Source: Agathobacter sp. (lineage in GTDB: Bacteria; Bacillota; Clostridia; Lachnospirales; Lachnospiraceae). From it: 64,000 nt of DNA. This document shows, piece by piece, positions 52,919 through 62,640 of the stretch. Within the stretch, counting starts at the first letter, position 1, and each line of letters begins with the position of its first letter. Below the pieces are notes generated by a model. It saw nothing but the letters and a program-made list of their open reading frames with translations. It had not been told where the DNA came from and made no database searches. The translations under genes and the position numbers were made by a program. The stretch spans positions 80,582-144,581 of the forward strand of contig JAFQRZ010000018.1 in assembly GCA_017409825.1 (NCBI GenBank), written 5' to 3'.

Positions 52919-55453
52919 TTATATTTGAAACTGATAGGCACCAGTCTCTACCCCTATCTTCCTGCCATTCGGCAATACGATTGTAGCCTCCATCGGCACA
53001 CTAACTTCTATATGCAATACCTCATTCTCATATCTCCAGCCGGAACGGATTTCTCCTACTGGTGACTGATAAGTAGCCTTTGCATATTCCAAAGATTTAT
53101 GTGGTTGTGGCTGAATGGTTAGTTTTCCATTTTCTAGCTTGATACCACATACACCTGAGAATAACCAGCCTGTAATCGCACCTTTTGAATAATGATTCAA
53201 GGAGGCTTTTACTTCACCCTTTTCATTGATACCATCCCATTCTTCCCAAATGGTAGTCGCACCTTTTTTTACAGCATAGAGCCAGCTTGGAGAAGTATCC
53301 TGTAACAGAAGTTTATATGCAGTTTCCACATATCCATAGTCTGATAGTATTGGACAAAGAAGTGGTGTCGATAAGAAACCAGTATTTAAATGATAATCTT
53401 TCTGAACAACTAGCTGATTCAAATCCGCAGCTGCCTGTTTCTTTTCCTCTTCCTCTAATAAGTCAAATGCAATCGCACGGATGTATTCCGCCTGACGATC
53501 AGACTCTATTTTTCCATCCTTAGTAGCAATAAATCGAAATGCCTGCTTTGCTTTTTCAGATGTTTCTAAGTAATGTTTTGCATCTGCATCTTTTCCTAAC
53601 ACCTTAGCAATCTCAGCCATAAGTTTTCCAGAGTAAGCAAAGTATGCGGTAGCCACCTTTCCCTGTGGTGTACGCATTGCTGAGGTGCTTTCTACATCTG
53701 GTTCACACCATTCACCATAATCGATCCCTGTTTCAATGGTATAGTTGCGACATGGATTTTTCTTTAACCGCTTCAGTGGATTCATTGGCTTCTCTTTCGC
53801 TCTCTTTTCCAGAAAAGCGTACCACTTCTGCATCATCTCATAGTTTTCTTCCAAGATACGGACATCTCCATATCTCTTATTCAAGGTATATGGCACGATG
53901 ATACTCGCATCTCCCCAACCTACAGAACCTGCTAAAAGACCAGAGAAAAAGCTAGGTACATTGTTCTTTGGTGCAATATTGGATACTTTTCCATCTTCAT
54001 GCTGTGCCAGTCTACATTCTCCAAGCCATTTACGAATAACAGGATAACACTCCATCAATGTGATACCAGTTTCAGCAAAAACACCCATATCTCCTGTCCA
54101 TGCTGCACGTTCTCTCGTTGGACAGTCTGTTGGGACATCACAGAAGTTGGACTTCTGACTCCAAATACTGTTTTTTACCAACTGGTTTACTGCCTCGTTG
54201 GAACATTTAAACGTCCCGAGCTCTGGCATATCGGAGTATACTGCTATAGCTGTAAACTTAGCGTCCGTCAAATCGATATCTGTTTCTACCTTTGCATAAC
54301 GGAAGCCCCAAATTGAAAACTTGGTCTTATATTCGTTTCTTCCTTCCTTACATATGTAAGTAACCTGTTGATTCGTGCCACCTTCTTTGTGGCGTTTTCT
54401 ATCCTGGAAGTTTTCTGCAGTAAAATTACCATTTTCATCCAAGGACTCGCCGTGAGTCAAAACGATTTTCTGACCCGCATGTGCATTTAATGTAAAGGTT
54501 ATATACCCTGCCATGTTCTGACCGTAATCGATAACATTTTCTCCATTTGGAGTGGTAATAATTTCCCCTGTAAAATGTTCCTTTTCTACAATATGAACAC
54601 TGTTCGAGCAGCATAAATTCGTAATTGCATAGTTTTCAACTTTCACTGCATGATAGTCCGTTATCTCTTCCAAAGAGGCATCTACAACCTCTCCCTGCTG
54701 CATATCATTTTCGCGAATTGGACCACTTTGTGAAGCCACCCAATTCTCATCTGAAATACAAACAGTTTTTCCATCCACTTCCAATTGGAAATAGAGCGCT
54801 ATATCTTCGCCATAGAGATTTCTATCCCCGTCTACACCAGAGCAACTACGATACCAGCCATCTCCTAAGATGACCTGTACCTCGTTTTCACCATCTACAA
54901 GAAGCTCTGTTACATCATAGGTCTGATATGCTATATGTTTTCCATAATCATAGGTACCTGGCGCAAGCACAAAATCCCCTACACGTCTTCCATTGATATG
55001 CGCCTCATACAAACCATGAGCAGTAATATATAAACGAGCTTCACCCTTGCTTTCTGCGGTAAAAGTAGTCTTCAAATAACTCGCTGGCTTATGTACCTGT
55101 GGATCGCATTCTAATTCCGGATTAATCCACTTTGCAACGAAGTCGCCCTGCTGCAAAAGTCCCATTTCAAAGAATGACGCTTCACTCCATTCGCCTACGC
55201 TATCGGTTTCGTCCCAAAGACGAACCTTCCAGAATACACGCTGGCGACTCTCTAGTTTTACATCTAATATATAATTCATTTGAGAAGAAACTATCTTCCC
55301 AGTATTTAAAATCACTTTATCGTCACAAACTGCTTCTATTTCATAAGCAGTCTGTTTTTTTCCTTCTATACAATTCCAACTCACATATGGTTTTAAGACA
55401 TCGATTCCAATCGGATTTACCATATGTTCTGTCTTTAAATTCACGGCTCTCAT
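52919..55453 (-). CDS. GH78 alpha-L-rhamnosidase
   Basis: 844 aa from MRAVNLKTEHMVNPIGID, with GAGG 8 bases upstream; an ATG 11 codons earlier lacks a site. The order is the same as the GH78 at 39035: ILGDGWYRSCSGVDG in the beta domain, DCPTRERAAWTGDMGVF near residue 450 and GVCGIKLENGKLTIQPQPH near the end. Releases alpha-L-rhamnose. A paralogue rather than a recent copy, since the sequences differ widely outside the motifs. It sits between the sugar isomerase and the GH79-like gene. Confidence 0.93.
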   Translation of the reverse strand: MRAVNLKTEHMVNPIGIDVLKPYVSWNCIEGKKQTAYEIEAVCDDKVILNTGKIVSSQMNYILDVKLESRQRVFWKVRLWDETDSVGEWSEASFFEMGLLQQGDFVAKWINPELECDPQVHKPASYLKTTFTAESKGEARLYITAHGLYEAHINGRRVGDFVLAPGTYDYGKHIAYQTYDVTELLVDGENEVQVILGDGWYRSCSGVDGDRNLYGEDIALYFQLEVDGKTVCISDENWVASQSGPIRENDMQQGEVVDASLEEITDYHAVKVENYAITNLCCSNSVHIVEKEHFTGEIITTPNGENVIDYGQNMAGYITFTLNAHAGQKIVLTHGESLDENGNFTAENFQDRKRHKEGGTNQQVTYICKEGRNEYKTKFSIWGFRYAKVETDIDLTDAKFTAIAVYSDMPELGTFKCSNEAVNQLVKNSIWSQKSNFCDVPTDCPTRERAAWTGDMGVFAETGITLMECYPVIRKWLGECRLAQHEDGKVSNIAPKNNVPSFFSGLLAGSVGWGDASIIVPYTLNKRYGDVRILEENYEMMQKWYAFLEKRAKEKPMNPLKRLKKNPCRNYTIETGIDYGEWCEPDVESTSAMRTPQGKVATAYFAYSGKLMAEIAKVLGKDADAKHYLETSEKAKQAFRFIATKDGKIESDRQAEYIRAIAFDLLEEEEKKQAAADLNQLVVQKDYHLNTGFLSTPLLCPILSDYGYVETAYKLLLQDTSPSWLYAVKKGATTIWEEWDGINEKGEVKASLNHYSKGAITGWLFSGVCGIKLENGKLTIQPQPHKSLEYAKATYQSPVGEIRSGWRYENEVLHIEVSVPMEATIVLPNGRKIGVETGAYQFQI

Positions 55454-55493
55454 TCTTTTCGCCTCTTTTCTTGATTTCGTTTTCATCCAAAAT

Positions 55494-56345
55494 CTATTTC
55501 ACATGTTCCTTCAAAAACTCTGCAGATACTTCCAATGATTTCACTGGTGAACCATCTACCCAATTTTTGTGTGTTTCCAAAATCACTGCATCTACTCCAA
55601 CGGATAATGCCAGCTCTACCATCGCAGTTAGATTCATGTTTCCATAACCCAATTCCATACTATCAGAATTTAAAATTGGAGTCATGGAAGCACCTTCTAT
55701 CCTTGTTCCTCTATCATTGATATGATAAAGCTTTAGTCTATCCCCTAAGCGTTTCATCCACAGTAGTGAATCAGCACCAGCCTCTGCAAACCAATAGGAA
55801 TCAAACTCAAAATTTACATATTCTGGCTTGGTTTTTTCTATGAGTAAATCATAGGCTGTTTTGTCCTTTGACACTTTACGAAGCTCGCAGTTATGGTTAT
55901 GGTAAAGCAAATAAATGCCATCTTCTAACAAACGTTTTCCTGCTTCGTTTAAATCCTCTGCCAACTGACAAACTGCCGCTTCATCGGAATAGTCAAAGCG
56001 ATACATGCCTGTTACCACAACATATTTGGTACAAAAAGACTTTGCCTCTGCCACTACTGTTTCTGGTTCTCTTTTGATTGTACCTAAATCCACGTGAACA
56101 GATACCACAGATAAGCCTGCTTCATTTACTAACGTTGCCCAATCAAAGTTTCCACCTTTGCCTACTGGCATACCTGCAAACTTGGTAAGCATTCGCACAA
56201 GAAAAGGAGTAGGACGAATCATAAAACCATTGAGTTCGATTCCATCATAGCCTGCAGCTTTGATTTTTCCTAACACTTCTTTTGCATCTGCTTCCGATTT
56301 GATTGCACTTCCCAGCATAATCTGCTGTACCGCTTTTACTGCCAT
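55494..56345 (-). CDS. Sugar phosphate isomerase/epimerase family (xylose isomerase-like TIM barrel)
   Basis: 283 aa. MLGSAIKSEADAKEVLGKIK, AGYDGIELNGFM, VVSVHVDLG, YLLYHNHNCEL near residue 145 and NFEFDSYWFAEAGAD match the AP-endonuclease 2/IolE-like barrel with metal ligands Glu, Asp, His and Glu. Such proteins act as epimerases, isomerases or 3-keto-glycoside processing enzymes; the role here is unknown. AAGGAG precedes the start. It lies between a GH43 and GH78 in the operon. Confidence 0.82.
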   Translation of the reverse strand: MAVKAVQQIMLGSAIKSEADAKEVLGKIKAAGYDGIELNGFMIRPTPFLVRMLTKFAGMPVGKGGNFDWATLVNEAGLSVVSVHVDLGTIKREPETVVAEAKSFCTKYVVVTGMYRFDYSDEAAVCQLAEDLNEAGKRLLEDGIYLLYHNHNCELRKVSKDKTAYDLLIEKTKPEYVNFEFDSYWFAEAGADSLLWMKRLGDRLKLYHINDRGTRIEGASMTPILNSDSMELGYGNMNLTAMVELALSVGVDAVILETHKNWVDGSPVKSLEVSAEFLKEHVK

Positions 56346-56357
56346 CCGATTTCTCCT

Positions 56358-58184
56358 TTATAACGGAATTACTACACCTTCGGTAATTCCATTTTCGTTA
56401 AACGCATCCACTCTCACATAGTACTTCTGGCCTTTTACAAGAGCACCAATACGTTTTTCGATTCTTTCTTTACTATAAATCTTATCTCTTTCTAAGAAAA
56501 CTAACCAGCTATGATAAAGTTTCTCTGGCTCGTGTCCCCAAAGAATATTATAGGCCACTGCATTTTCCCCTTGGATATTTACCAATAAATCCAATTCATC
56601 ATCACTTCTAGTAGCTTCAAAAGAAGGTACGGCTGGCTTTTCGCCATCTCCAATACCAAATACACGAAGGCCTGAGATACATGGTTTTTGATTAAATGGC
56701 ACTTCCAGAATTGTAAGTTTAATATATCGAGCCTGTAGTCCCTCTTCTCTTACCACCAAATCATGTGGCAAATCTGTCTCTACCTGTGATTTATCTTCAA
56801 TGACAAAATAATTTTCTCCATCCACAGAACCTTCCAAAACCCAGCGCGTTACTCGGTCGTACTCATCGATGTAACGTGGCTGTGTCATGGTTCCTTTGAT
56901 TTCACCTGGTACTGGAACATCAAGCTTATCATCGGCAAAGTTTATCTGAATTGCATGTACATCCATGGCTTTTTCCAAATCTATCTGAATCCACTGTCCA
57001 GCTTCATTTGTAGCTGCCTGCCACCAGTTCTGTGCATTTTCTTCCGTGGCAAGAGAAGGGGATTTGCCTTCCACAAAAGAAGATGCACTTACTGGTTTTC
57101 CACTGCTAAGGAGATACCATTTTGGATTTTCCCATGGATCTGATTTTTCACTAGAAACTGCTCTTGGCCAGTCGCCATAACGCTGGTTGCAGAACAATTC
57201 ACCATCTTTATCAAAACCAGCAGGCCAGATACCTACACGACGTTCAAACTGCTGATTCACGCTAATGCGCATCGTAGAGGTATGCCACAAGTTCTCATGC
57301 TTATCCCACATCGTAGAACCATGTCCTGCTCCTGGCATAAATCCGCCTGGAGAGTATGAGAAAGGATTATTCTTTGCTAAAGCAAATGGTCCAAGCGGTG
57401 AATCGCCGATATACACGCCATCTGCATATACATTAAACTGTGCACCTGGACAAGCATACTGCAAATAATACTTTCCATTGTGTTTATCCATCCAAGGACC
57501 TTCAATAAATGGTTTGTTGGTAAACATACCTTTTACCATTGTAACCAAATGTGGAGGAATTTGAGACTCAGGCACACCACTTTGTTTCAAAAATCCCTGA
57601 TACATCATCTCAATCTGTTCCTCACTAGATGGGAACAAACTATTATCTTCGCCAAAGCGTTCATATCCTCTTTCATATGGATTTCCAGATAAAAGTTCGA
57701 TAGGCTCGGTCTTTGGTTTCATAGTTTCTGGTTCTAATTCCACGCCCCAGATAGGTGTGGTATTGGAACAGCCCCAATAAAAATAAATGCGACCATCATC
57801 ATCAAAGAAAAGATTTGGATCCCAAAAATCAAAGGTTCCAGAAATCTCCTCATAAGGTCCATTTATAATATCTTTGGTTCTATAATAATTACATACTTCC
57901 ATTTTCTTGGAAGCACAAAAATATACATAATCCCCACAAACTCTAGCATCTGGCGCATAATCATAAAGTGGCAAATTCTCTGGCAAACGATGAATTTCCC
58001 AGTTTACCAAATCTTCCGACACCCATACACTTAAGTTCATAGACGCAAATATGTAGTACTTCCCTTTGAAACAAATCATGGAAGGATCTGCTGCCTCACG
58101 GTCGATTTCCAATTTCCCCTTTCTAGGGTCCATATTAAACTGATATCTGTAATTTACATTAATTGGATTACAATAATATTTCAT
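56358..58184 (-). CDS. GH43-type hydrolase with discoidin (F5/8C) and C-terminal fibronectin-like domains
   Basis: 608 aa, no signal peptide. The propeller (residues about 1-360) has Asp in REAADPSMICFKGKYYIF, Asp in FDFWDPNLFFDDDGR and Glu in NKPFIEGPWMDKHNG. Residues about 365-510 form a discoidin-like carbohydrate-binding sandwich (AGQWIQIDLEKAMDVHAIQI, QARYIKLTILEVP). Residues about 520-608 resemble fibronectin III (AYNILWGHEPEKLYHSWLV, GQKYYVRVDAFNENG). Substrate uncertain: arabinose, xylose or galactose linkages are possible. Middle of the seven-gene operon. Confidence 0.82.
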   Translation of the reverse strand: MKYYCNPINVNYRYQFNMDPRKGKLEIDREAADPSMICFKGKYYIFASMNLSVWVSEDLVNWEIHRLPENLPLYDYAPDARVCGDYVYFCASKKMEVCNYYRTKDIINGPYEEISGTFDFWDPNLFFDDDGRIYFYWGCSNTTPIWGVELEPETMKPKTEPIELLSGNPYERGYERFGEDNSLFPSSEEQIEMMYQGFLKQSGVPESQIPPHLVTMVKGMFTNKPFIEGPWMDKHNGKYYLQYACPGAQFNVYADGVYIGDSPLGPFALAKNNPFSYSPGGFMPGAGHGSTMWDKHENLWHTSTMRISVNQQFERRVGIWPAGFDKDGELFCNQRYGDWPRAVSSEKSDPWENPKWYLLSSGKPVSASSFVEGKSPSLATEENAQNWWQAATNEAGQWIQIDLEKAMDVHAIQINFADDKLDVPVPGEIKGTMTQPRYIDEYDRVTRWVLEGSVDGENYFVIEDKSQVETDLPHDLVVREEGLQARYIKLTILEVPFNQKPCISGLRVFGIGDGEKPAVPSFEATRSDDELDLLVNIQGENAVAYNILWGHEPEKLYHSWLVFLERDKIYSKERIEKRIGALVKGQKYYVRVDAFNENGITEGVVIPL

Positions 58185-58194
58185 AATATTTCTC

Positions 58195-59574
58195 CTACAA
58201 ATAGTCCTCTATTCTCCACTCATCCTGCCATGCGATATGCATTTTTTCATTTTCAAATAATATTGGTAACCAGACATAATCTGCAATGCTTGTATTTGCT
58301 CGCTCTAAATCAGGTCTTGCAGCAAACATCGCCTTTTCTTCTTCTGTCGCGGAATACTTATCCGGCTGATATTTTGACGCAACCACTCTTCGAATTGCCT
58401 CTGTTTGTTTATAATCTAACAAATCATTTGGCATCCATCTGTCTGCCATAGCAATATAAAGATTTTCTTTACCCTCGACTTTAAATATTTTTGATATCTG
58501 ACTATTAAAAGAGGACATTGATTCGTCATTTACATGTGGGTCTCCTTGGGAAACAAATTCGTCTTCCCAATTAAGTGCCACTGCATAGTCACTTTGATTT
58601 GGTGTATATCCAGTCATTCCACTTGTCACCATATATTTCTTTTCACCATTTTGGCACATTGCAATGCCTTCGCGACAAAATGGTGGCATTAGATTTGTAT
58701 AATGAGAAGCTATTTTTCTATCTACAGATAGATAATCTTCCGATAAAAGATATGTGTATAAATTGGTATGGTCAGCTGACTGATATAAATATGCATTCTT
58801 TGTTTCACTATCTACTACAATATCAAAATCTCCTGCACTATTTCCCAATGGATAATAGTCTTCTACTACAACCTCATAAGGTCCCATAAATTCGTTTGCT
58901 TGTAAAATTACAAAACAACTTTCAACACCAGAAACTTTAATCCACATCACATATCTTCCAGTCTTCTCACACTTAATGATATGAGGTCTGTCAATATACT
59001 TTTCAGGAAACAAATTAGAATCCGGATTTTCTACATCTGGTTTTACGATATACCCTAAATCTTCCCAATTATACAGGTCTGTGGACTTATATACGCGAAT
59101 CCCCCAAGTCCAAATTGGATTCTCACCATCAGTATATTCCTTATTTTCTCCATACCAATAGTAATTCCCTGCCTCATAGAAAACTGCACCACCATGTGCC
59201 TGTATTCTGTTACCATTTGTATCATACCAAGGCTGTCCAGGATGAAACGATTTATATTTTTGTGTCTTTTCTTTTATTGCATTTGTTTTCTTTTCATGTG
59301 AAAACATTTCTCTATAAAAGGCAACTTTTTTTGTTTCTTCTGCGGTCAACCCTTTCGTTTTTCCATATGCAACAAGACAAGTCTCCAATTCCCTTACCTG
59401 CTCCTCTGGACAATACTCTTTTACATATTTTGAGAGAGCTCGTAACGAAAGCTCTTTCATCCTAGGGTATTTTTGAACCATTATTTCTAAAGCAGGTAAA
59501 TACTCTCGCACCATTGCTAAAGTCTGAGAATCCTCCAAAATTTGATTCCAAGACAAGTTCAATCCGTATTTCAT
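58195..59574 (-). CDS. GH43-like hydrolase with N-terminal helical extension
   Basis: 459 aa. Residues about 1-105 are predicted helical and unlike a GH43 domain (LPALEIMVQKYPRMKELSLR, VKEYCPEEQVRELETCLV). The propeller follows, opening with PWYDTNGNRIQAHGGAVFYE and YYWYGENKEY, as in exo-beta-1,3-galactanase-like members, with RPHIIKCEKTGRYVMWIK and GNSAGDFDIVVD. The missing N-terminal Asp equivalent and the opening motif place it in a divergent subfamily. GAGG precedes the start. Operon neighbour of GH1 and the GH43-discoidin gene. Confidence 0.75.
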   Translation of the reverse strand: MKYGLNLSWNQILEDSQTLAMVREYLPALEIMVQKYPRMKELSLRALSKYVKEYCPEEQVRELETCLVAYGKTKGLTAEETKKVAFYREMFSHEKKTNAIKEKTQKYKSFHPGQPWYDTNGNRIQAHGGAVFYEAGNYYWYGENKEYTDGENPIWTWGIRVYKSTDLYNWEDLGYIVKPDVENPDSNLFPEKYIDRPHIIKCEKTGRYVMWIKVSGVESCFVILQANEFMGPYEVVVEDYYPLGNSAGDFDIVVDSETKNAYLYQSADHTNLYTYLLSEDYLSVDRKIASHYTNLMPPFCREGIAMCQNGEKKYMVTSGMTGYTPNQSDYAVALNWEDEFVSQGDPHVNDESMSSFNSQISKIFKVEGKENLYIAMADRWMPNDLLDYKQTEAIRRVVASKYQPDKYSATEEEKAMFAARPDLERANTSIADYVWLPILFENEKMHIAWQDEWRIEDYL

Positions 59575-59587
59575 ATTGTATCCTCTA

Positions 59588-60946
59588 CTATACAGTTGCT
59601 AATTTACCTAAAAACTTTAAGCTAGGCTTTGCAATACGCTTCTGAGTCGCTCTATCTACTGCAATCATACCAAAGGTCATTGAATAGCCCTTCTGCCATT
59701 CAAAGTTGTCCATAAGAGACCAATACATATATCCGATAACCGAAATACCATCCGCCTTACAAGCTGCTACACCATCAGTTGCTTTCTCGATAAAGGCTAC
59801 ACGTCTGGTATCATCCGAGGTAGCAAGACCATTTTCTGTTACCATAATTGGCATATCCGTGCGTCCTGCTTTTTTGAATTCCTCATCTGCACGACGAATC
59901 ACATGTTCTAACGCTTCTGGATAAAATTCATAATCCATCTGTGTTACTTCCGCACCTTCTGGAACTGGCATAATACCATCTGCTCCAATCAAAGAACGAG
60001 TATAATTCTGTAAGCCAAAGAAATCATCTTCTTTGATATATGGAATGTAATGGGTAAATTCTTCTATCCATTCCTTCGCTGCAACTTCCTCGCCACCTTC
60101 TACTGGCTGAATATCATGTAATGACAACGATAAACCAATCAGAAGTTCTGGTTTTACTTCTTTCATGGCATGTTTCGCTGCTACATGTGCACGCATCACC
60201 AACATATCTCCTTCTTCTGTACGAGCAGATACAAAGGTCTGTGGTTCAGCTACACCAAAGACTTCTACATTCTCTGCCTGCTGATTTTTCATATTTTCCA
60301 TCATGGAATTAAAGTTCATGCCGATCTGAGCAGTGCCTTCCATGTTACCTGACTGCGAACCATTACCTGCTTCTGCATTCTGAGTAGCCTGCATCGCCAT
60401 CATCTGCTGCATCTTTGCCATCATCTGACGTTTGTAGCGTTCTGCAATCGCTTTTACCTGAAGTCCCATGTTAGCTTCGTTGATAGTCACCACATAGTGC
60501 ATCAAATCGCCCAACTGTTCTACTACATACTTGCAGTATTTCGCAAACGCATCTACCGTAGCATTCGCTTCCCAGCCACCATTTTCAATCACCCACTTAG
60601 GAGAAGTAAAATGATGCATGGTTACGATTGGCTCGATGCCATTTTCTTTACAGCATTCCAAGACCTTGCGATAATGTTCAATTTCTTTTTCATCAAACTG
60701 ACCTTCAACTGGCTCGATACGCGCCCATTCAATCGAAAAACGATAGGCATTTAATCCAGCCTCTGCCATCATACGAATATCTTCTTCGTAGCGATTGTAA
60801 TGATCTACCGCATCAAGCGAAGGTTCATTAAAGTTTGTATATTTCATATGCTCCATAGCCCAGTAATCACTATGGATATTATTTCCTTCTACCTGATGGG
60901 CAGCCGTAGCTGCCCCAATCAGGAATTCGCGTTCAAATTTGCTCAT
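59588..60946 (-). CDS. GH1 beta-glycosidase with Met/Gln-rich insertion
   Basis: 452 aa, no signal peptide. GH1 barrel: FLIGAATAAHQVEGN at the N-terminus, FSIEWARIEP near residue 70, acid/base E157 in TINEAN and nucleophile E371 in VTENGLA, ending in YWSLMDNFEW. The usual TFNEP is TINEA here. Residues about 171-222 are a low-complexity insertion rich in Met and Gln right after the acid/base strand, absent from ordinary GH1 enzymes. Likely beta-glucosidase or 6-phospho-independent beta-glycosidase, since a symporter rather than a PTS is encoded upstream. Second gene of the operon. Confidence 0.88.
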   Translation of the reverse strand: MSKFEREFLIGAATAAHQVEGNNIHSDYWAMEHMKYTNFNEPSLDAVDHYNRYEEDIRMMAEAGLNAYRFSIEWARIEPVEGQFDEKEIEHYRKVLECCKENGIEPIVTMHHFTSPKWVIENGGWEANATVDAFAKYCKYVVEQLGDLMHYVVTINEANMGLQVKAIAERYKRQMMAKMQQMMAMQATQNAEAGNGSQSGNMEGTAQIGMNFNSMMENMKNQQAENVEVFGVAEPQTFVSARTEEGDMLVMRAHVAAKHAMKEVKPELLIGLSLSLHDIQPVEGGEEVAAKEWIEEFTHYIPYIKEDDFFGLQNYTRSLIGADGIMPVPEGAEVTQMDYEFYPEALEHVIRRADEEFKKAGRTDMPIMVTENGLATSDDTRRVAFIEKATDGVAACKADGISVIGYMYWSLMDNFEWQKGYSMTFGMIAVDRATQKRIAKPSLKFLGKLATV

Positions 60947-60961
60947 AAACCATCCCCGCGA

Positions 60962-62428
60962 TTATTCGCCTTTTAATGCATTTTTCTTTGCTTCGATACG
61001 TTTCTGTACTTCTACCATTTCTGCTCTATCCAAGTGACAGAATTTCATAGCTACGATAGTACAAATCCAACCCAAAATAGGAAGTCCAAAGTAAACGGCC
61101 ATAGTCATCCAGAAAATAGCTGGAGTTGCTTCATCACCAGGCTGTGGCATAGTAGTTGTATAACCGATAAGAGCTACTGCACCTGTTGCGATAACTGCAC
61201 CAAAAGATGAGATTAATTTATCGATTAAACTATATGTACCTGTTACTACTGCTGGTACATAACGACCACTTCTGTCTAATTCATAGTCGATAATATCAGC
61301 CATGAATGATGTATTTGCTGTGGTTACACACATCTTTGCACCATTCCATGCCAATGTGAAAAGCACATAAATAATCATAAATGGTCCCATTTCTGCAATT
61401 AACTTAGGATCAATGATTACGAAGAATCCAAACATTGCTGCGCCGATAATAAGTGAAATCCAAGTCCATGTTACAATAGCTTTCTTTGCACCATGTTTAC
61501 CAGCATATTTTGCACCTACTACTGCGAAAATGATAGATGGAAGCATACCAATAACTGTTAAGATTGTTGAGATACCCATATTGCCAATGATGATACCAGA
61601 AAGTAATGTACCAATTACTGACTGAGATGCTGTCTGCTGAGCTAATTTATCAGAAGCTGCTGCTGCGATATAGCACTGTAATGGACGGTTATCCTTTAAT
61701 ACCTCCAGCATATCTTTTACTTTTAATGGTTCTTTCTTCTGGTCGATACCATTGTAAAATTCTGGTTTGTCGTATGCACTGATACCGATACAAACTAATA
61801 CGATACCTACTGCACCAAGTGCAAGACAGATTCTACAAGCAGTAGAAAGGAATGCCTGATTGAATTCTCCACCACAAGCAGGAAGCACTACCATGTTAAG
61901 AACTACCATAAGAATCATTGGTACCATGTAGTTAAAAGCTGTCGACCAAACACTGATAGTTGGACGCTGCTTTGGATCGTTACTCATGATAGGAGCCAAT
62001 GTCTGTGCTGTCATGTTTGTAATGGTATAACCAATAACATAAATTACATAAAGCACTACGAATCCTACAATTCCTAAGCCTTTTCCCGAACAGAAGTCAA
62101 ACATTGCCCAAAGAGCAACTGCTTCTATTAAGAAACCGCCTACTAAAAGTACGCGCAACTTACCAAATCGTGTCTCAACACGGTCATATACAAATGCCAG
62201 CATTGGATCTGTAACACCATCCAAAATACGTGTACAGGTCAAAATCACACCAACCAGAGCTGTTGCGATACCATAACCAATGTTTGCACTGTAGCTTGCA
62301 TATCCTATTAAAGAATACACACTCATACCTACTAAAGAGTTACAAGAGATTAAGATAATCTGCCATAATTTCGCACGACGATACTGTACGCCGTCGATTT
62401 CGCTTTGTGTTCTTTTTTCTTTTCCCAT
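60962..62428 (-). CDS. GPH/MelB-type sugar symporter
   Basis: 488 aa, about 12 segments. QIILISCNSLVGMSVYSLIG, RILDGVTDPMLAFVYDR, ETRFGKLRVLL and the YVLFTLAWNGAKMCVTTANT region fit the GPH family. It is more diverged from the other three transporters in the window. AGGAG precedes the start. First gene of the seven-gene operon (GH1, two GH43, isomerase, GH78, GH79-like), and divergent from an AraC gene. The cargo is likely a rhamnose- or glucuronate-containing glycoside. Confidence 0.88.
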   Translation of the reverse strand: MGKEKRTQSEIDGVQYRRAKLWQIILISCNSLVGMSVYSLIGYASYSANIGYGIATALVGVILTCTRILDGVTDPMLAFVYDRVETRFGKLRVLLVGGFLIEAVALWAMFDFCSGKGLGIVGFVVLYVIYVIGYTITNMTAQTLAPIMSNDPKQRPTISVWSTAFNYMVPMILMVVLNMVVLPACGGEFNQAFLSTACRICLALGAVGIVLVCIGISAYDKPEFYNGIDQKKEPLKVKDMLEVLKDNRPLQCYIAAAASDKLAQQTASQSVIGTLLSGIIIGNMGISTILTVIGMLPSIIFAVVGAKYAGKHGAKKAIVTWTWISLIIGAAMFGFFVIIDPKLIAEMGPFMIIYVLFTLAWNGAKMCVTTANTSFMADIIDYELDRSGRYVPAVVTGTYSLIDKLISSFGAVIATGAVALIGYTTTMPQPGDEATPAIFWMTMAVYFGLPILGWICTIVAMKFCHLDRAEMVEVQKRIEAKKNALKGE

Positions 62429-62516
62429 TTTCTTTTCTCCTTTGATTTAATTATAAAACACGAGTATTTTATACTCTACATTTTATTTATTTTAAAAGGT
62501 ATTGTATTTCAATTTT

Positions 62517-62542
62517 CAAAGGTGTATTATATTTTACAAAGG
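62517..62542. promoter_or_regulatory. 20-bp-period direct repeat in the transporter/AraC intergenic region
   Basis: CAAAGG occurs at 62517-62522 and 62537-62542 with similar flanks (TTTTCAAAGGTG and TTTACAAAGGCA), exactly 20 bp apart. Candidate tandem AraC half-sites between the divergent genes. Confidence 0.5.
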
Positions 62543-62640
62543 CACAAGACAATTTCGTGAATTTGCTATAAATTGACAGTAAATTTTTGTACATTTTTCA
62601 CGCTACGCATTAAACAATACCTAAACTATGAGGAATTTCC

